From contig PXYT01000007.1 in NCBI GenBank assembly GCA_003023725.1, positions 33,624 through 97,623 on the forward strand: a stretch of DNA of 64,000 nt. Direction: 5' to 3'. The notes below the pieces were generated by a model. That model did no database searches, was not told the origin of the DNA, and was given only the letters and a program-made list of their open reading frames with translations. The position numbers and the translations under genes are program-made. Shown here in pieces: positions 1 to 9,800 of the stretch; position 1 is the first letter of the stretch, and each line of letters starts with the position of its first letter. This stretch comes from Sulfobacillus benefaciens (GTDB lineage: Bacteria > Bacillota > Sulfobacillia > Sulfobacillales > Sulfobacillaceae).

Positions 1-738
1 TTGCACTCGCTTGGAATTGTCGCAGGTGATGCGCTTATAGCCACGAAATGGTGGCCTGTGGGACGAACATACCGGTCCCTGGCAACAAGTATTCCTAGGC
101 GCTTGCAAGCCCTTAACGGCTATCCCGTCACGCTCTACCAGATTCATCAGCCCTGGGCTTTAAGTTCCCTTAAAGACCAAGCTCGAGCCCTCATCCATTT
201 ATTGCAGGAAAAACTCGTGTCTGGCGTTGGGGTCAGTAACTTTTCGGCTAGGGCAATGAGGGAGATGGCTCACCGCTTAAACGACGCCGGCTTTCCGCTG
301 GCCTCAAATCAGGTGCGCTATAATCTCCTCGATCGGTCTATCGAGCGAAATGGCATATTGTCTGAAGCCCAGGACTTGAAAGTGGCCATCATCGCGTATT
401 CTCCTTTGCAACAGGGCATATTGTCCGGAAAGTTTCACCAACCCGGCGTGCGTCCTGCCGGATTGCGGCGCTGGAGTCCACGTATGTCTCCAGGGTATTT
501 GGCTAGAAGTGAGCCTTTGGTGAATCTGATGCAAGAAATTGGTCAACGTTACCATAAAACAGTCAGCCAGGTGGCGTTGAACTGGATTATCACGGCCCAT
601 CCCGAGATGCTCGCTATTCCCGGAGCCACTAAGCCCGAGCAAGCTCAGCACCTGGCTGACACCTTGTCTTTTCGCTTGTCCTGGGATGAATGCGAAACAC
701 TGTCCAACTTAAGTGACAAGATTACCTCGAAAGCTTAA
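1..738 (+). CDS. Aldo/keto reductase, 5'-truncated by window edge
   Basis: C-terminal about 245 residues of an NAD(P)H-dependent aldo/keto reductase, a cytoplasmic TIM-barrel enzyme reducing aldehydes or ketones. Visible family marks are the YQIHQPW segment containing the catalytic-site His, GVSNFS, the NQVRYNLLDR strand, AYSPLQQGILSGKF and the late IPGATKPEQ cofactor-phosphate segment. Full-length relatives have about 300-330 residues, so the N-terminal strand with the catalytic Asp and Tyr lies outside the window; the TTG at base 1 is just the first codon visible, not a believable start. Substrate cannot be told from the sequence. The gene stands alone, followed by about 400 bases without a gene. 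Confidence 0.88.
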   Translation: MHSLGIVAGDALIATKWWPVGRTYRSLATSIPRRLQALNGYPVTLYQIHQPWALSSLKDQARALIHLLQEKLVSGVGVSNFSARAMREMAHRLNDAGFPLASNQVRYNLLDRSIERNGILSEAQDLKVAIIAYSPLQQGILSGKFHQPGVRPAGLRRWSPRMSPGYLARSEPLVNLMQEIGQRYHKTVSQVALNWIITAHPEMLAIPGATKPEQAQHLADTLSFRLSWDECETLSNLSDKITSKA

Positions 739-1139
739 GAGCCAGGACGCACAAGCGATCCTAGCCTTGATGGGACCGCATATTACCGCGTAGAGAAAAA
801 GTTGTGCAAATAGGCATGATCTTGGTTGGGCGAAAGTAATTGAAAGATCTGTGCCGGGTGGGGAATTCCAGAGGAAGACCAGAGCAGTGCAACCAAGGGC
901 CATGGCACCTTTCTCTTGAGGACCCGGGTACACGAGAAGTGAATTTGTTTTGCGCGCACCCAAAGACACGCCTGACTCTTAGGCATGCTCACCGTTTTGG
1001 CACCGCGAATTCCGTTGGGGAAATCCTCAGGCTACCTCTTTCGGGCACACCCACTGAAAACCTGCTTCTGCCCTAAGGTTGACACGGCCCTGGATCTGAG
1101 GCAGATGAGGCTAATCCGGGAAGAGGGATGCCAGGAAAA
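739..1139. other. Gene-poor interval
   Basis: About 400 bases between the reductase and the small membrane protein gene. Short open frames exist on both strands but none has a ribosome binding site plus a recognisable protein. No clear terminator, RNA gene or repeat was seen. Confidence 0.4.
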
Positions 1140-1382
1140 TTAACGTTTCCGCGCCTGGAACTGAATCAGGGCCAGGAATCCAATGAGAATCAATGTGTCG
1201 CTGGCCCAAATTCCGGTCATGAATCCCCGCCAGAAGGCTGGGGACGTCAATTGTGTGGCGGAGACAGCAGTCATCGTCGCCCCCAGTGCAATGAGTCCGA
1301 CTAACCATCCGGAGCGCTGTTGTAAAGGCAATTGATTCCAGCGCTTCCACTGGACAAGGTTCCATTTTTTCAGAGTCGTCAT
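1140..1382 (-). CDS. Small two-helix membrane protein, unknown function
   Basis: An 80-residue protein with a basic, Trp-rich N-terminus (about residues 1-24) followed by two hydrophobic segments (about 25-43 and 55-74) and a basic end (QARKR). This suggests an inner-membrane hairpin protein with both ends cytoplasmic. I do not recognise a family. The start is supported by AAGGAAGG 8 bases before the ATG and by a TATAAT-like box on the same strand near 1432-1437. It follows the cold-shock gene on the same strand after a gap of more than 300 bases, so it is probably transcribed separately. Confidence 0.5.
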   Translation of the reverse strand: MTTLKKWNLVQWKRWNQLPLQQRSGWLVGLIALGATMTAVSATQLTSPAFWRGFMTGIWASDTLILIGFLALIQFQARKR

Positions 1383-1701
1383 AGTCTTTAACCTTCCTTA
1401 GCGTGATTATCACCAATATTCTCTATTCTTTATTATACGTTAGAGCGGATGATCGGTGCACTGTTCTAACCCTATTCGCATCCATTCATTTCTTTCTGGC
1501 AGACAATCCTGTTTGGGCGTGTGAATCTCTGTCACCCGGAAGACCGGGCCATTACGAGACGGCGGATAAGGTACTGACATCATCGTGTCATCAGCTTTTG
1601 GCAATAGACATATGTTAAATTTGTCTGTGCCCTCATCCAAATTGACAGCGAATAAACCGTCGTGAGAGTCCATGATGCGGCGATTTATGGCGGAACATTT
1701 G
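1383..1701. other. Interval between two minus-strand genes
   Basis: About 320 bases. Apart from the TATAAT-like box read on the minus strand at 1432-1437, nothing convincing is seen. Confidence 0.3.
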
Positions 1702-1950
1702 CTAGTCAGACAAGATTTCAACGTCGACGGCTGTTAATCGTTGACTATCTGTGGCATTTGTCTCGATTAAGTGAAATGTCACTTTCTGACCTGGCTTGAG
1801 AAAGCGATAGCCATTGGGAAATCTTCGAGGATTAGGCCGAATTGCACTGAAGTGAACGAAGACATGATGACCGTCTTGTCCGTCCAACATAATGCGGCCA
1901 TAGCCCTTTTCTTCTTTGAACCACTTCACAACACCTTTTCGTCTGGGCAT
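1702..1950 (-). CDS. Cold-shock-domain nucleic-acid-binding protein
   Basis: An 82-residue single-domain OB-fold protein of the CspA family, which binds single-stranded RNA/DNA and acts as an RNA chaperone. It opens with the family signature GVVKWFKEEKGYGRI (RNP1-like) and has VFVHFSAI (RNP2). It is slightly longer than the usual 65-70 residues because of an insertion around PNPRRFPNGYRFL. Start choice is firm: AGGAGG lies 7 bases before the ATG. RNP1 carries GYGRI rather than the usual GYGFI, so one stacking aromatic residue is replaced by Arg. Confidence 0.9.
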   Translation of the reverse strand: MPRRKGVVKWFKEEKGYGRIMLDGQDGHHVFVHFSAIRPNPRRFPNGYRFLKPGQKVTFHLIETNATDSQRLTAVDVEILSD

Positions 1951-2423
1951 TGAAAAACCTCCTGGTGAATAATGAGTTGCCCCAACAAGTGAAAGTGAGG
2001 TTGGCCCCGTTGCTCCCGGCTCCCCATCTGATTATACCTGAGTGTCATCAGCTTTGCTGAAGAGCTCTTGGGCTGTTACGCCGCCCAGATCCTTTTTGTT
2101 ATAAGCTGTGCTCAATTAAAAGCGCCCCCACAGTAATTGTGGGAACGGCTAATACCAGCAGGACCCGTTATCCGGTGAAACAATTCAAGAATTCGCTTGT
2201 ATTTTCGGCTTTCTTCATCTTTGCGCAATGAGAGGATTGTCCGTTTCCACAAGAGAAATTGACCTGAGGTCCTGCGAAGCGGTGTAAAAACATCGTTGAG
2301 AAATAGCATATAAAACCCCTGGAAGAATAGAGGACTATGTCGAAATATGTCGAATCATGACAGAAGAGCAATAGGCTTCAACGCTTGCTCTTCACATTAT
2401 ACCCAATGGGGGAGGTCACTTTT
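1951..2423. other. Divergent intergenic region upstream of cold-shock gene and large exported-protein gene
   Basis: About 470 bases between divergent genes, so promoters for both should lie here; I could not assign them with confidence. A small hairpin, CCCACA-GTAAT-TGTGGG, is at 2127-2143. The ribosome binding site of the rightward gene, GGGGGAGGT, is at its right end. Confidence 0.4.
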
Positions 2424-5400
2424 TTGACACGACATCGACATGTGTGGCTCAGTGCGATTTTTAGTGGCACTTTGGCCACATTTTCTTTTATGCCCCGGAT
2501 CTATGCGGCATCGAATAGGCCCGCTGTTTCCCAGAGGAATTTATCGCTTATGGCTTCGGGATCAGTTGCGAGCAATGGCAGCGTGAAATTTCAAGCGTCA
2601 TTACCCGGATCAACCGATCCCCATATGCTTTATCAGTTCTGGCTAGAGAGTGAGAAGGGATGGTCAATGATTCAGGATTACTCTTCCAGCAATATGGTCC
2701 GTGTTCCCTTGAAATCCGGCAGCTATATTGCAGCGGTCTACGGGCTAACTCAGAGTCAGTTTGACCAACATCAGTGGAGTCAAGCTCAGATAGCCACTGC
2801 CGTCATCAATGCGGGAAGCCAGGTACAGTTAAGTCTTGGCCCCAGCGCCGTCCAAGAGCAAGGTGTGAGCCTCAAGGCGCATAGCACTAATCTCATTGAC
2901 CCGGTGTATCAATTTTGGATTGAGAATCCTAACGGACAGTGGACGTCGAGTGGAGGATACCAATCTTCATCATCTTTTCGCTATGTTCCACCCCTGGCTG
3001 GAACTTACCGCATTATTGCCTATGCCAAGGATAGAGGTGCTCCTAATAATGGCAAAGACAGTGTTTGGAGCCGGGTTGAAAGAATGCAAGCCGCTCCGAC
3101 CGAAACCACTGTCGCCACGATTGCCACGCATCTCGACAATCCTTTGCCTCTTTTGCATAATTCGCATGCGCTGCTATTGGGACAAAGTGCTTTGGTGAGT
3201 TGTAGTATCAAGGATGATCACGGCAATCCTTTAGTTGATGTTCCTGTGGAATTCACTCTGACCAATGATTCCAATCCATCCGATCATGTGAGTCTTCCGC
3301 AAGGGTTAAATGACACGGAAGTTACCAATGCGCAAGGCATGGCGGAAAGTGTGCTGAGTCTAACCAATCCGGAGAACGGATATGCAACCTCTCTGGCCAT
3401 GAATTCCGGAGCTATTGCCCGGATCACCTACCAGGTCACGGTGCCGTCGGCCCCAGGGGTGGCCGCTACGAATAGTGTGCTCTTTGGGGCTGTGCAAGAG
3501 TCGGGAACGGCCGTGGCCAATGCCACGGGAGGGGTGGAAAAAACCGCGTCGTGGGGCTCTCCAGTCTACCATCTGCAATACGCCTTTGCCGAAAATATTG
3601 ATCAAAGCCTGGGAAAACCCTTGACGTTAAAGATGCCAGCGTCTTTCATTTTGCCGGTCTCCTCTAATCATTCTGCAGCGACTCTTCAAGTCCACGACAA
3701 TTCTCAGGATCTGGAACCTCTCGAAACGTGGTCGCCAAAAGCTGTGACGATACCCGAAGGATTTACCAGGGCTCTTCTCAAATTGAGCAGGCTAAATTTG
3801 CCCCAGGGCAGCGTCTTCAAGGTGACTTTCACCCCAAAGGGCAAAGGCACTCCTTACGTCCGTACGATTTCGGGACCTATCAGCCAATTAGCGGCAAGCA
3901 TACCAATTCCACCTGAGATGACGGGGGGAACCTTGTCCTTGACATTGTCGACGCCATCTTTAATCAATTCGCAGGAGGCGTCCGGGGTTAATGTCACCTC
4001 TCTCACCTGGCACACCCTTTCCGGCAGTGTGGTGCGTGTACCTGTGCCCCCGTCTGACACCGCCTGGCAGGCCGCTGGCGTGAACTACTCCGTGGCTACG
4101 GATTTAAACTCCAGCCAGGCCCAAAAGTATTTGGGATCCTATTATCAGTCCGGGGTCTCTTATCACGTCAGAGTGCCTGTATATCCTGAAGTCGGGGACG
4201 GGGTCATTTCTGAAGTGATGAACCATCACACCGTGAGTGACTTTTTGGTACCCAGTGTAAATAACGGGAACAACCAAAATGTACTGACGGATACTCAAAA
4301 AGCTGTGCCGGTGGCGCCCAAAGTGATGGACACTTTGCCTAAAATGGATTGGGGTTCACCTTACACTGTCAGCAGCACCCAAAGTGGCGGGGCCGAATTC
4401 GTGGGACGTCTTGCCATTCCCGGCACCCATATGGCCTGGCCTTTGATGCATTCCTATGCGGCGTTCGTGGCTGGATCCGGGTTGGTATCGTCCTATCCCT
4501 CGTCATGGGCATTGGCCGGGCAAAGTGTGGTGGTGCGAGCGCAAGTGACAGATCGCTTTGGCAATCCAGCTCCTTGGGGCACCCCTGTCCAATGGTCCGT
4601 TCCCACTCAGATCACGGTACTGAGCCGTCAAGGCACGACCGACGGGCAAGGCGAGGCCAAAATTGTACTAGAGGCTAATGGATTGACGAAAGGCCTGGTG
4701 AGTGCAAAAAGCCCGGGATATCAGGTGAAGATTCAGGATAAAGATGCCACTGGAACCAGCCTGGCTTTAAAGTGGTTGCCTCTTCGTTTTGCCTTTACAT
4801 CAAGGTTGGCAAGAACCTATGACACGTCATCCGCTCAATTTGTCAAAAGGGTGCCAACACAAACACTCAATGCATCACAGTCTTATGAGATGGGGATTCA
4901 GGTATTAGCCGGGAATGAGCCGTTATCGGGATACGGTGTGGAAATGGACAACAAACAAGGCCAGACAACACCCGCTATTACCAATTCTCACGGCATTGCG
5001 CAATGGAAAATCACGACCAATCACTATCCAGCGGAAACTTGGAATGTCAAGAGTGTGTCATCTAGTTTGGATCAAGGCACCATTTTGGCTTTGAATGGTT
5101 CTCCCGATGCCGGACAAGGCCCGGTAGCGGGATTTCCCGAACTGAAAATTCCTCTCTCCTGGCAGAGTGAATCTATTCCGTCTCTGAAGTGGAATGTCCC
5201 CCCGCCCGCTTTGGCTGCGGTCGGAGCCAAAGTACCGTTCACGGTTTTGGCTAAGAATGCCGACGGTAATCCCTTGGTCAATGATCCTATTTCCTTCTCG
5301 TTGTGGGGACAAAAGACTGCCGCATTAAATACCGGAAGTGTGAGCACGAATGCCGAAGGGCTTGCTCAAGTGTGGGTATCGGGGGGGCAAGCGGGGGAAG

Positions 5401-6095
5401 AGGATACACTCGAGGCTTCAAGTCCCAAGACAACAGCGTCAGTGACGACACCCCTCAGTTGGCTTAAGCCTTTAGGGGTGTCTCAGATGGTTCCCCTGAC
5501 ACTAAGCCTTAATGCTGCCAAAAAGCCTAATATCCTCACCGTGAGCTTTTCCCGCAGCGTTGATCCTAATTCGGTGCTCTCCAACGGATCGCAGTTTGTG
5601 GTCAAGAATCCTCACACGGGCATGGTCTATCAAGTCCACTCCCTTCAGGTCCAGGGATCTCAAGTGGCACTGACTTTGTCTAACTCCAATCCCGATATTT
5701 CAGCGCACTCCGGCATTCAAGTGGCTGTGACTCCCGTGACTTATAACGGGATCACGAGTATTGTCAGTGACACCTATCAACAAGCGGCACCATCCAGCGT
5801 GGTGACGGCATTTGCACCGTCTGCGCCAGAAATTCAGGCAACCGCCCAAAACGGCAATCTTAACGTTACCGTGTCGAATCACGGAGCGTCCATTCCCTCC
5901 GGTCAGTCAGTGGTGATCATGCCCGGATCGCCATCGGGTTCCTTAGCGGGACTTTCAGGCGGTGAAGCGGATGTGTTAAGCACATCGGGCGTGGCCACTT
6001 TGGACAGCTGGAAGATTCCTTACCAGGATCAAGGTGCCGCGAAGGTGACTTATGTCGTGTCCTTCGACGGCAAAACCTTCTCTGTGACGGGATGA
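2424..6095 (+). CDS. Very large exported protein with YQFW-repeat and bacterial Ig-like domains
   Basis: About 1,223 residues. The TTG at 2424 is chosen because GGGGGAGGT lies 7 bases upstream and the product then begins with a clean signal peptide (MTRHRHVW, a hydrophobic core, cleavage near IYAAS). Two tandem repeats follow, each with a YQFW motif (residues about 70-73 and 162-165), a Gly/Trp turn and an ending like GTYRIIAYAKD. These resemble triple-tyrosine-type beta-sandwich repeats. The remainder is Ser/Thr/Gly-rich beta structure with several Big_1/invasin-like modules, seen as VTDRFGNPAPWGTPVQWS and AKNADGNPLVNDPISFSL. No LPXTG, S-layer-homology domain or C-terminal membrane helix is visible. 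Role inferred: secreted or wall-associated surface protein. The gene 6853-9993 is a paralogue in architecture. Confidence 0.85.
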   Translation: MTRHRHVWLSAIFSGTLATFSFMPRIYAASNRPAVSQRNLSLMASGSVASNGSVKFQASLPGSTDPHMLYQFWLESEKGWSMIQDYSSSNMVRVPLKSGSYIAAVYGLTQSQFDQHQWSQAQIATAVINAGSQVQLSLGPSAVQEQGVSLKAHSTNLIDPVYQFWIENPNGQWTSSGGYQSSSSFRYVPPLAGTYRIIAYAKDRGAPNNGKDSVWSRVERMQAAPTETTVATIATHLDNPLPLLHNSHALLLGQSALVSCSIKDDHGNPLVDVPVEFTLTNDSNPSDHVSLPQGLNDTEVTNAQGMAESVLSLTNPENGYATSLAMNSGAIARITYQVTVPSAPGVAATNSVLFGAVQESGTAVANATGGVEKTASWGSPVYHLQYAFAENIDQSLGKPLTLKMPASFILPVSSNHSAATLQVHDNSQDLEPLETWSPKAVTIPEGFTRALLKLSRLNLPQGSVFKVTFTPKGKGTPYVRTISGPISQLAASIPIPPEMTGGTLSLTLSTPSLINSQEASGVNVTSLTWHTLSGSVVRVPVPPSDTAWQAAGVNYSVATDLNSSQAQKYLGSYYQSGVSYHVRVPVYPEVGDGVISEVMNHHTVSDFLVPSVNNGNNQNVLTDTQKAVPVAPKVMDTLPKMDWGSPYTVSSTQSGGAEFVGRLAIPGTHMAWPLMHSYAAFVAGSGLVSSYPSSWALAGQSVVVRAQVTDRFGNPAPWGTPVQWSVPTQITVLSRQGTTDGQGEAKIVLEANGLTKGLVSAKSPGYQVKIQDKDATGTSLALKWLPLRFAFTSRLARTYDTSSAQFVKRVPTQTLNASQSYEMGIQVLAGNEPLSGYGVEMDNKQGQTTPAITNSHGIAQWKITTNHYPAETWNVKSVSSSLDQGTILALNGSPDAGQGPVAGFPELKIPLSWQSESIPSLKWNVPPPALAAVGAKVPFTVLAKNADGNPLVNDPISFSLWGQKTAALNTGSVSTNAEGLAQVWVSGGQAGEEDTLEASSPKTTASVTTPLSWLKPLGVSQMVPLTLSLNAAKKPNILTVSFSRSVDPNSVLSNGSQFVVKNPHTGMVYQVHSLQVQGSQVALTLSNSNPDISAHSGIQVAVTPVTYNGITSIVSDTYQQAAPSSVVTAFAPSAPEIQATAQNGNLNVTVSNHGASIPSGQSVVIMPGSPSGSLAGLSGGEADVLSTSGVATLDSWKIPYQDQGAAKVTYVVSFDGKTFSVTG

Positions 6096-6281
6096 ACGGA
6101 TAAATGAAAAGGAAGAGGGAAGATAAGACAGAGCAAGGGGTTTGAAGCACAGGAGGTGATGGTGAAGCCGCAGGTCTCTTCAAAGACGTATAAGAATCTG
6201 TGATCATCCGCCTTAGGCTTGTGAGCCCGTAGATGAAAGGATGGCAACCAATCAGATCATCCGACACAAATATTATGTAAA

Positions 6282-6320
6282 CATATTCAGCGGAAAAGAC
6301 CATCTTTTCCGCTGAATATG
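6282..6320. terminator. 18-bp perfect hairpin, probable terminator
   Basis: Arms 6282-6299 and 6303-6320 are exactly complementary over 18 bp with a 3-base loop (CCA). The arms begin CATATTCAGCGG and the base of the loop is flanked by AAAAGA/TCTTTT. It sits 187 bases after the stop of the large exported-protein gene. It lacks a classical T-run immediately downstream, so termination is an inference; a stable RNA end or a cruciform site are alternatives. Confidence 0.5.
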
Positions 6321-6475
6321 GATCCTCCATAAGGTACCGATTCAACCATTTTGTGCTCCGAGTATAAATTTCTCGGAAAATCGGCCGTAATCTTCCACAT
6401 TCTTGGCGAATATTGGTGTATACTGTTCAGCGTGGTTGGTATCATGAACGCTTGGTAACAATCTAGAGATACTCC

Positions 6476-6489
6476 AACCGCAAGCGGTT
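6476..6489. promoter_or_regulatory. Palindrome upstream of ribbon-helix-helix-like gene
   Basis: AACCGC-AA-GCGGTT, a 14-base inverted repeat about 65 bases before the start of the small RHH-like gene. Short GC palindromes of this type are common operators of such proteins, so autoregulation is possible; this is inference from position only. Confidence 0.35.
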
Positions 6490-6552
6490 AGGCAATAACG
6501 GTTTTTTGGCGAGCAACTGTTCATAGGAACGGGAGCTATGAGAGGTGAAGCT

Positions 6553-6810
6553 ATGGCCAACTTTCACGGGAAATCCCGAGCTTACGTGGCGTTCCAAGCC
6601 CGTTTGACGCCAGAACTGAAAGAGCGTTTGGCCAAGATGTCCTATGAAGGCGGATTTAGCCAAGTCGCTATCGTCAATGCGGCCTTGGAATATTATTTGG
6701 ACCATGTCGAGACGGGATCCGTCTCTTTAGAAAAGGATCTGGAATCCGTTTCTGAATCGTTGCCGGGCATTCCGAATCCTAAAAAGAAAAACCCCGGCAC
6801 CGATGATTAA
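6553..6810 (+). CDS. Small ribbon-helix-helix-like protein
   Basis: About 85 residues. The N-terminal half (AYVAFQARLTPELKERLAKMSYEGGFSQVAIVNAALEYYLDH) has the pattern of a MetJ/Arc/CopG DNA-binding fold: a strand with alternating residues, then two helices separated by a Gly turn. The C-terminal tail is acidic, then Pro/Lys-rich and likely disordered. I place the start at 6553, where AGAGGTGAAG precedes the ATG, rather than at the upstream in-frame ATG (6538). It lies 42 bases before the second large exported-protein gene on the same strand, so it may regulate that gene or be co-transcribed with it. No toxin partner is visible, so an antitoxin role is unlikely. Confidence 0.6.
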   Translation: MANFHGKSRAYVAFQARLTPELKERLAKMSYEGGFSQVAIVNAALEYYLDHVETGSVSLEKDLESVSESLPGIPNPKKKNPGTDD

Positions 6811-6852
6811 TGTGAGTCATGGGTATTTTGTGAGTTTGAGGAGGTTTATGGA

Positions 6853-9800
6853 TTGATGACCACTAAATTTGGCAAAAAGGCATCTAGCTTAGCGTTAGGT
6901 TCCTCGATGCTAGTTCTTTCGATGCTGCCCGCAGCATCGGCTTTTGCTGCATCCGCTCCGACCGTGAGCTTAAGCGAACAGGGCTATTCTATCGCAGCCC
7001 AGGTAACTCCGGGAAAGAGTGTAAGTTTTACCGCAAATTCTAATGGAGTCACCAACCCTCGTTACCAGTTTTGGGTAGAAAAACCCAATGGACAGTGGGT
7101 TATGGCCCAAAATTATTCGACTAGCAACACATTTAAGTTAAATAACGTGAGTTCGGGGGATTACCTGGTTACAGCCTATGTCCTAGGAGCTCAGCAAATA
7201 AGCACCGGTGACTATTCTGCGGCCACCAATGTAGGCTCTAATGGACTTCAGCAAGTCGACGGGGTATTTGTAAACAGTTCGGTGAGTTTAACCGCCTCCA
7301 GTGCGACGGTGACTGCCGGCAGCCAGGTTACGGTCACGGCGACTGCGTCGAATATTTATTCCCCCTTGTACCAATTCTGGTATAAAACCCCTTCGGGAAC
7401 TTGGCATCAAAGCGGCAATTACTCCTCGTCGGGCACATTTTCTTTCAAAGCCGCTACGACGGGAACTTATAACATCATCGCATATGCAAAATCCCCATTA
7501 GCTCTTAATGATCCCGAAGGTGCCTTATACAGCAAGACCGTTACGGAGAAATCCGTGAACGCCGTATCCTCTGTTAGTGTTTCTGGCACCAACGATTTTG
7601 CGGCCGGGAATTCCACCACGTTAACGGCAACGGCTACGGCCAACGGATCCATCGTGACGAGTCCTAGTGCTGTCAGCTGGACGGTAACCTCCAGCAATGG
7701 TACGGCGTCAGACGTGGCGTTCACTCATCCCGGTAGCTTAGTCACCTCGTTTAACGTGCCTTCCAGTGATCCGGGAACCTATATGGTGACGGCGAGTGTC
7801 GATGGAGTGACTTCGACAGCCTATAAAGTTGTGGCTTATGGACAAGCTTCGGCAGTGTCGGAGACGGCCAGTCATTCCCATGTCGTGGCTGACGGCAAAG
7901 AGCTTGACACCATCACGGCCACAGTCACTGACGCAAATGGCAACGCCGTTTCAGACTACAGCGGCACAGCCACGGTCGCCATTTCCGGTTCCGCTGTCGC
8001 TCTGGCGACGGGATCCTCTCAAGCCTCGGATGTCTCAGGAAGCACAGTGACTTTCTCTGGCGGAGTGGCAACGTTCGTGGTGCAGGCCAGTTCGACTCCG
8101 GGAATCTCCTCAACGGTAACGGTATCGAGCTTGACCGCAGCCAGTGGATCTTCGCAGTCATCCAGCATTTCCTACGGATCAGGCGTCAATATCGCCAGTG
8201 TGCCGCAGTCGGCCACGAGTATTGCGGTGAAGCCCTCCTCTAAGACCCTCTCAGTCAATTCCAACGATCAGCCGGATACGGTGAATGTCACAGTAGACGA
8301 TCAGGCTGGTTACCCCATGCTGGGAGGCACTTATGCCCTTCATGCCGCCATTTCGGGAGGAGCAAGCTTTAGTGGATCGGCGACGTCTGAAACCATCTAT
8401 GCTTCCGGGAACCCCGCCACAACTTCTCTGACCGTTTATGGCGCGCAGGGAGTCACAGGCACCTACGTCTTGACTGTTAGCGGCAATTCTCTCACCACCG
8501 GAACGGCCGATATCTCTGCTGTCATCACCGGCGTGGCAAAAGATCTCACTGCATCGGACACCACCCCTTCCTTTGTGGAAGGATCATCAACGGGAACAAC
8601 TGTGACATTGGGTGCCACAGACTCCAGCGGCAATACCGTTACACTGCCTAGCTCTGTGAGTCCCGAAGTTACGATTACCAATGCCTCGGGAACTGCCGTA
8701 ACAGGCCTTGCGGTCACTCCCAACACAGGCAGCTCGACAATGTCGGGAACGACCTATGACTTGCCGTCGGGAACCTCGTCCTTTACGATAACCGACACCA
8801 GCGGCAAGCCGGATGCGGGCACATACACCGTCACGGTGAAAGATGGGCAGAGCACGTCGCCTTTGGCCTCCACGAGTCTCACTGTCACCGAAAAGGCAGC
8901 CAGTGCTCACACCTTTACCTTGAAACCGGCTACGAACGTGCTGAGCCCGTCTCATTTGTCCACGGCGCTGAACATGCAGGTAACCGATGCTTACGGCAAC
9001 CCGGTATTGGATTCGAATGTGCCCATTACGCTGAGTGCAACCGGAACCGCCGGTGCGGCATCCTTTAACAGCGGCAGTTACAGTTCCTCGCCTTCCATTA
9101 CGGTGGACACGAATGCTGCCGGATCGGCCAGTGTGATGTTTAACGCCCAGGATTACACCAGCACCTGGACTGTGACGCCCTCGGTCGGATCCTCCAGCAG
9201 CATCAGTGCACCGTCGGCAGTGAGCCTCTATGTTCAAAACCACCCGGTAGCCAGTTATTCCTACAAGCTGAAAGACACGAGTTCCGGCACCTACAGCGGC
9301 AACACCACCTATGCTGAAGCAGGGAATACGGTTGTGATCACGCCGTCTTTGGCTAAAGCGGGTCTAGATGCCAACAGCAATCCGGTGTCATCTTCAGTGG
9401 ACGGCGTAGACAATGTCACGGTAACCATTAGCCATGCTTCGGGTCTGATGGGTCTGCCCACAACATCTACGAGCAGTGTGAGTGTGACGGCGAACAGCAC
9501 CACCAATACGGAGACTTTGAGCGGCACGCTTTCGAATGTCAGTGCCCTCTTGAGTGGCAGTACACTCAAGGCCGGGAAAGCGGGAGAAGTCACCGTGTCT
9601 ATCAAGGACAACAGCACCGGAGCTTCGGGTTCCGCGGGGATTGATGTGGTAGCCAGCACGACACCGGCGGCTTTGTCTATCTCGGGTCTTACCAATAATG
9701 AGACTTTGACCACGGGCACGGCCTATCCGGTAAACGTTACGTTGGTGGACGCGGGCGGCAATCCGATTATCACGAACGCGAGCGCGACCGTGAGTTTGAG

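Larger units (their letters stand above)
6096..6552. other. Intergenic region with long hairpin and palindrome
   Basis: About 450 bases between the first large exported-protein gene and the small regulator-like gene. It holds an 18-bp perfect hairpin (6282-6320) and the AACCGC/GCGGTT palindrome (6476-6489), both listed separately. No other gene recognised. Confidence 0.5.

Noticed and set aside
8587..9243. Leftward open frame of over 200 codons inside the second giant exported-protein gene
   Set aside because: It is the antisense of Ser/Thr-rich repeats; the Arg/Gly/His-rich composition is what such repeats give in reverse.
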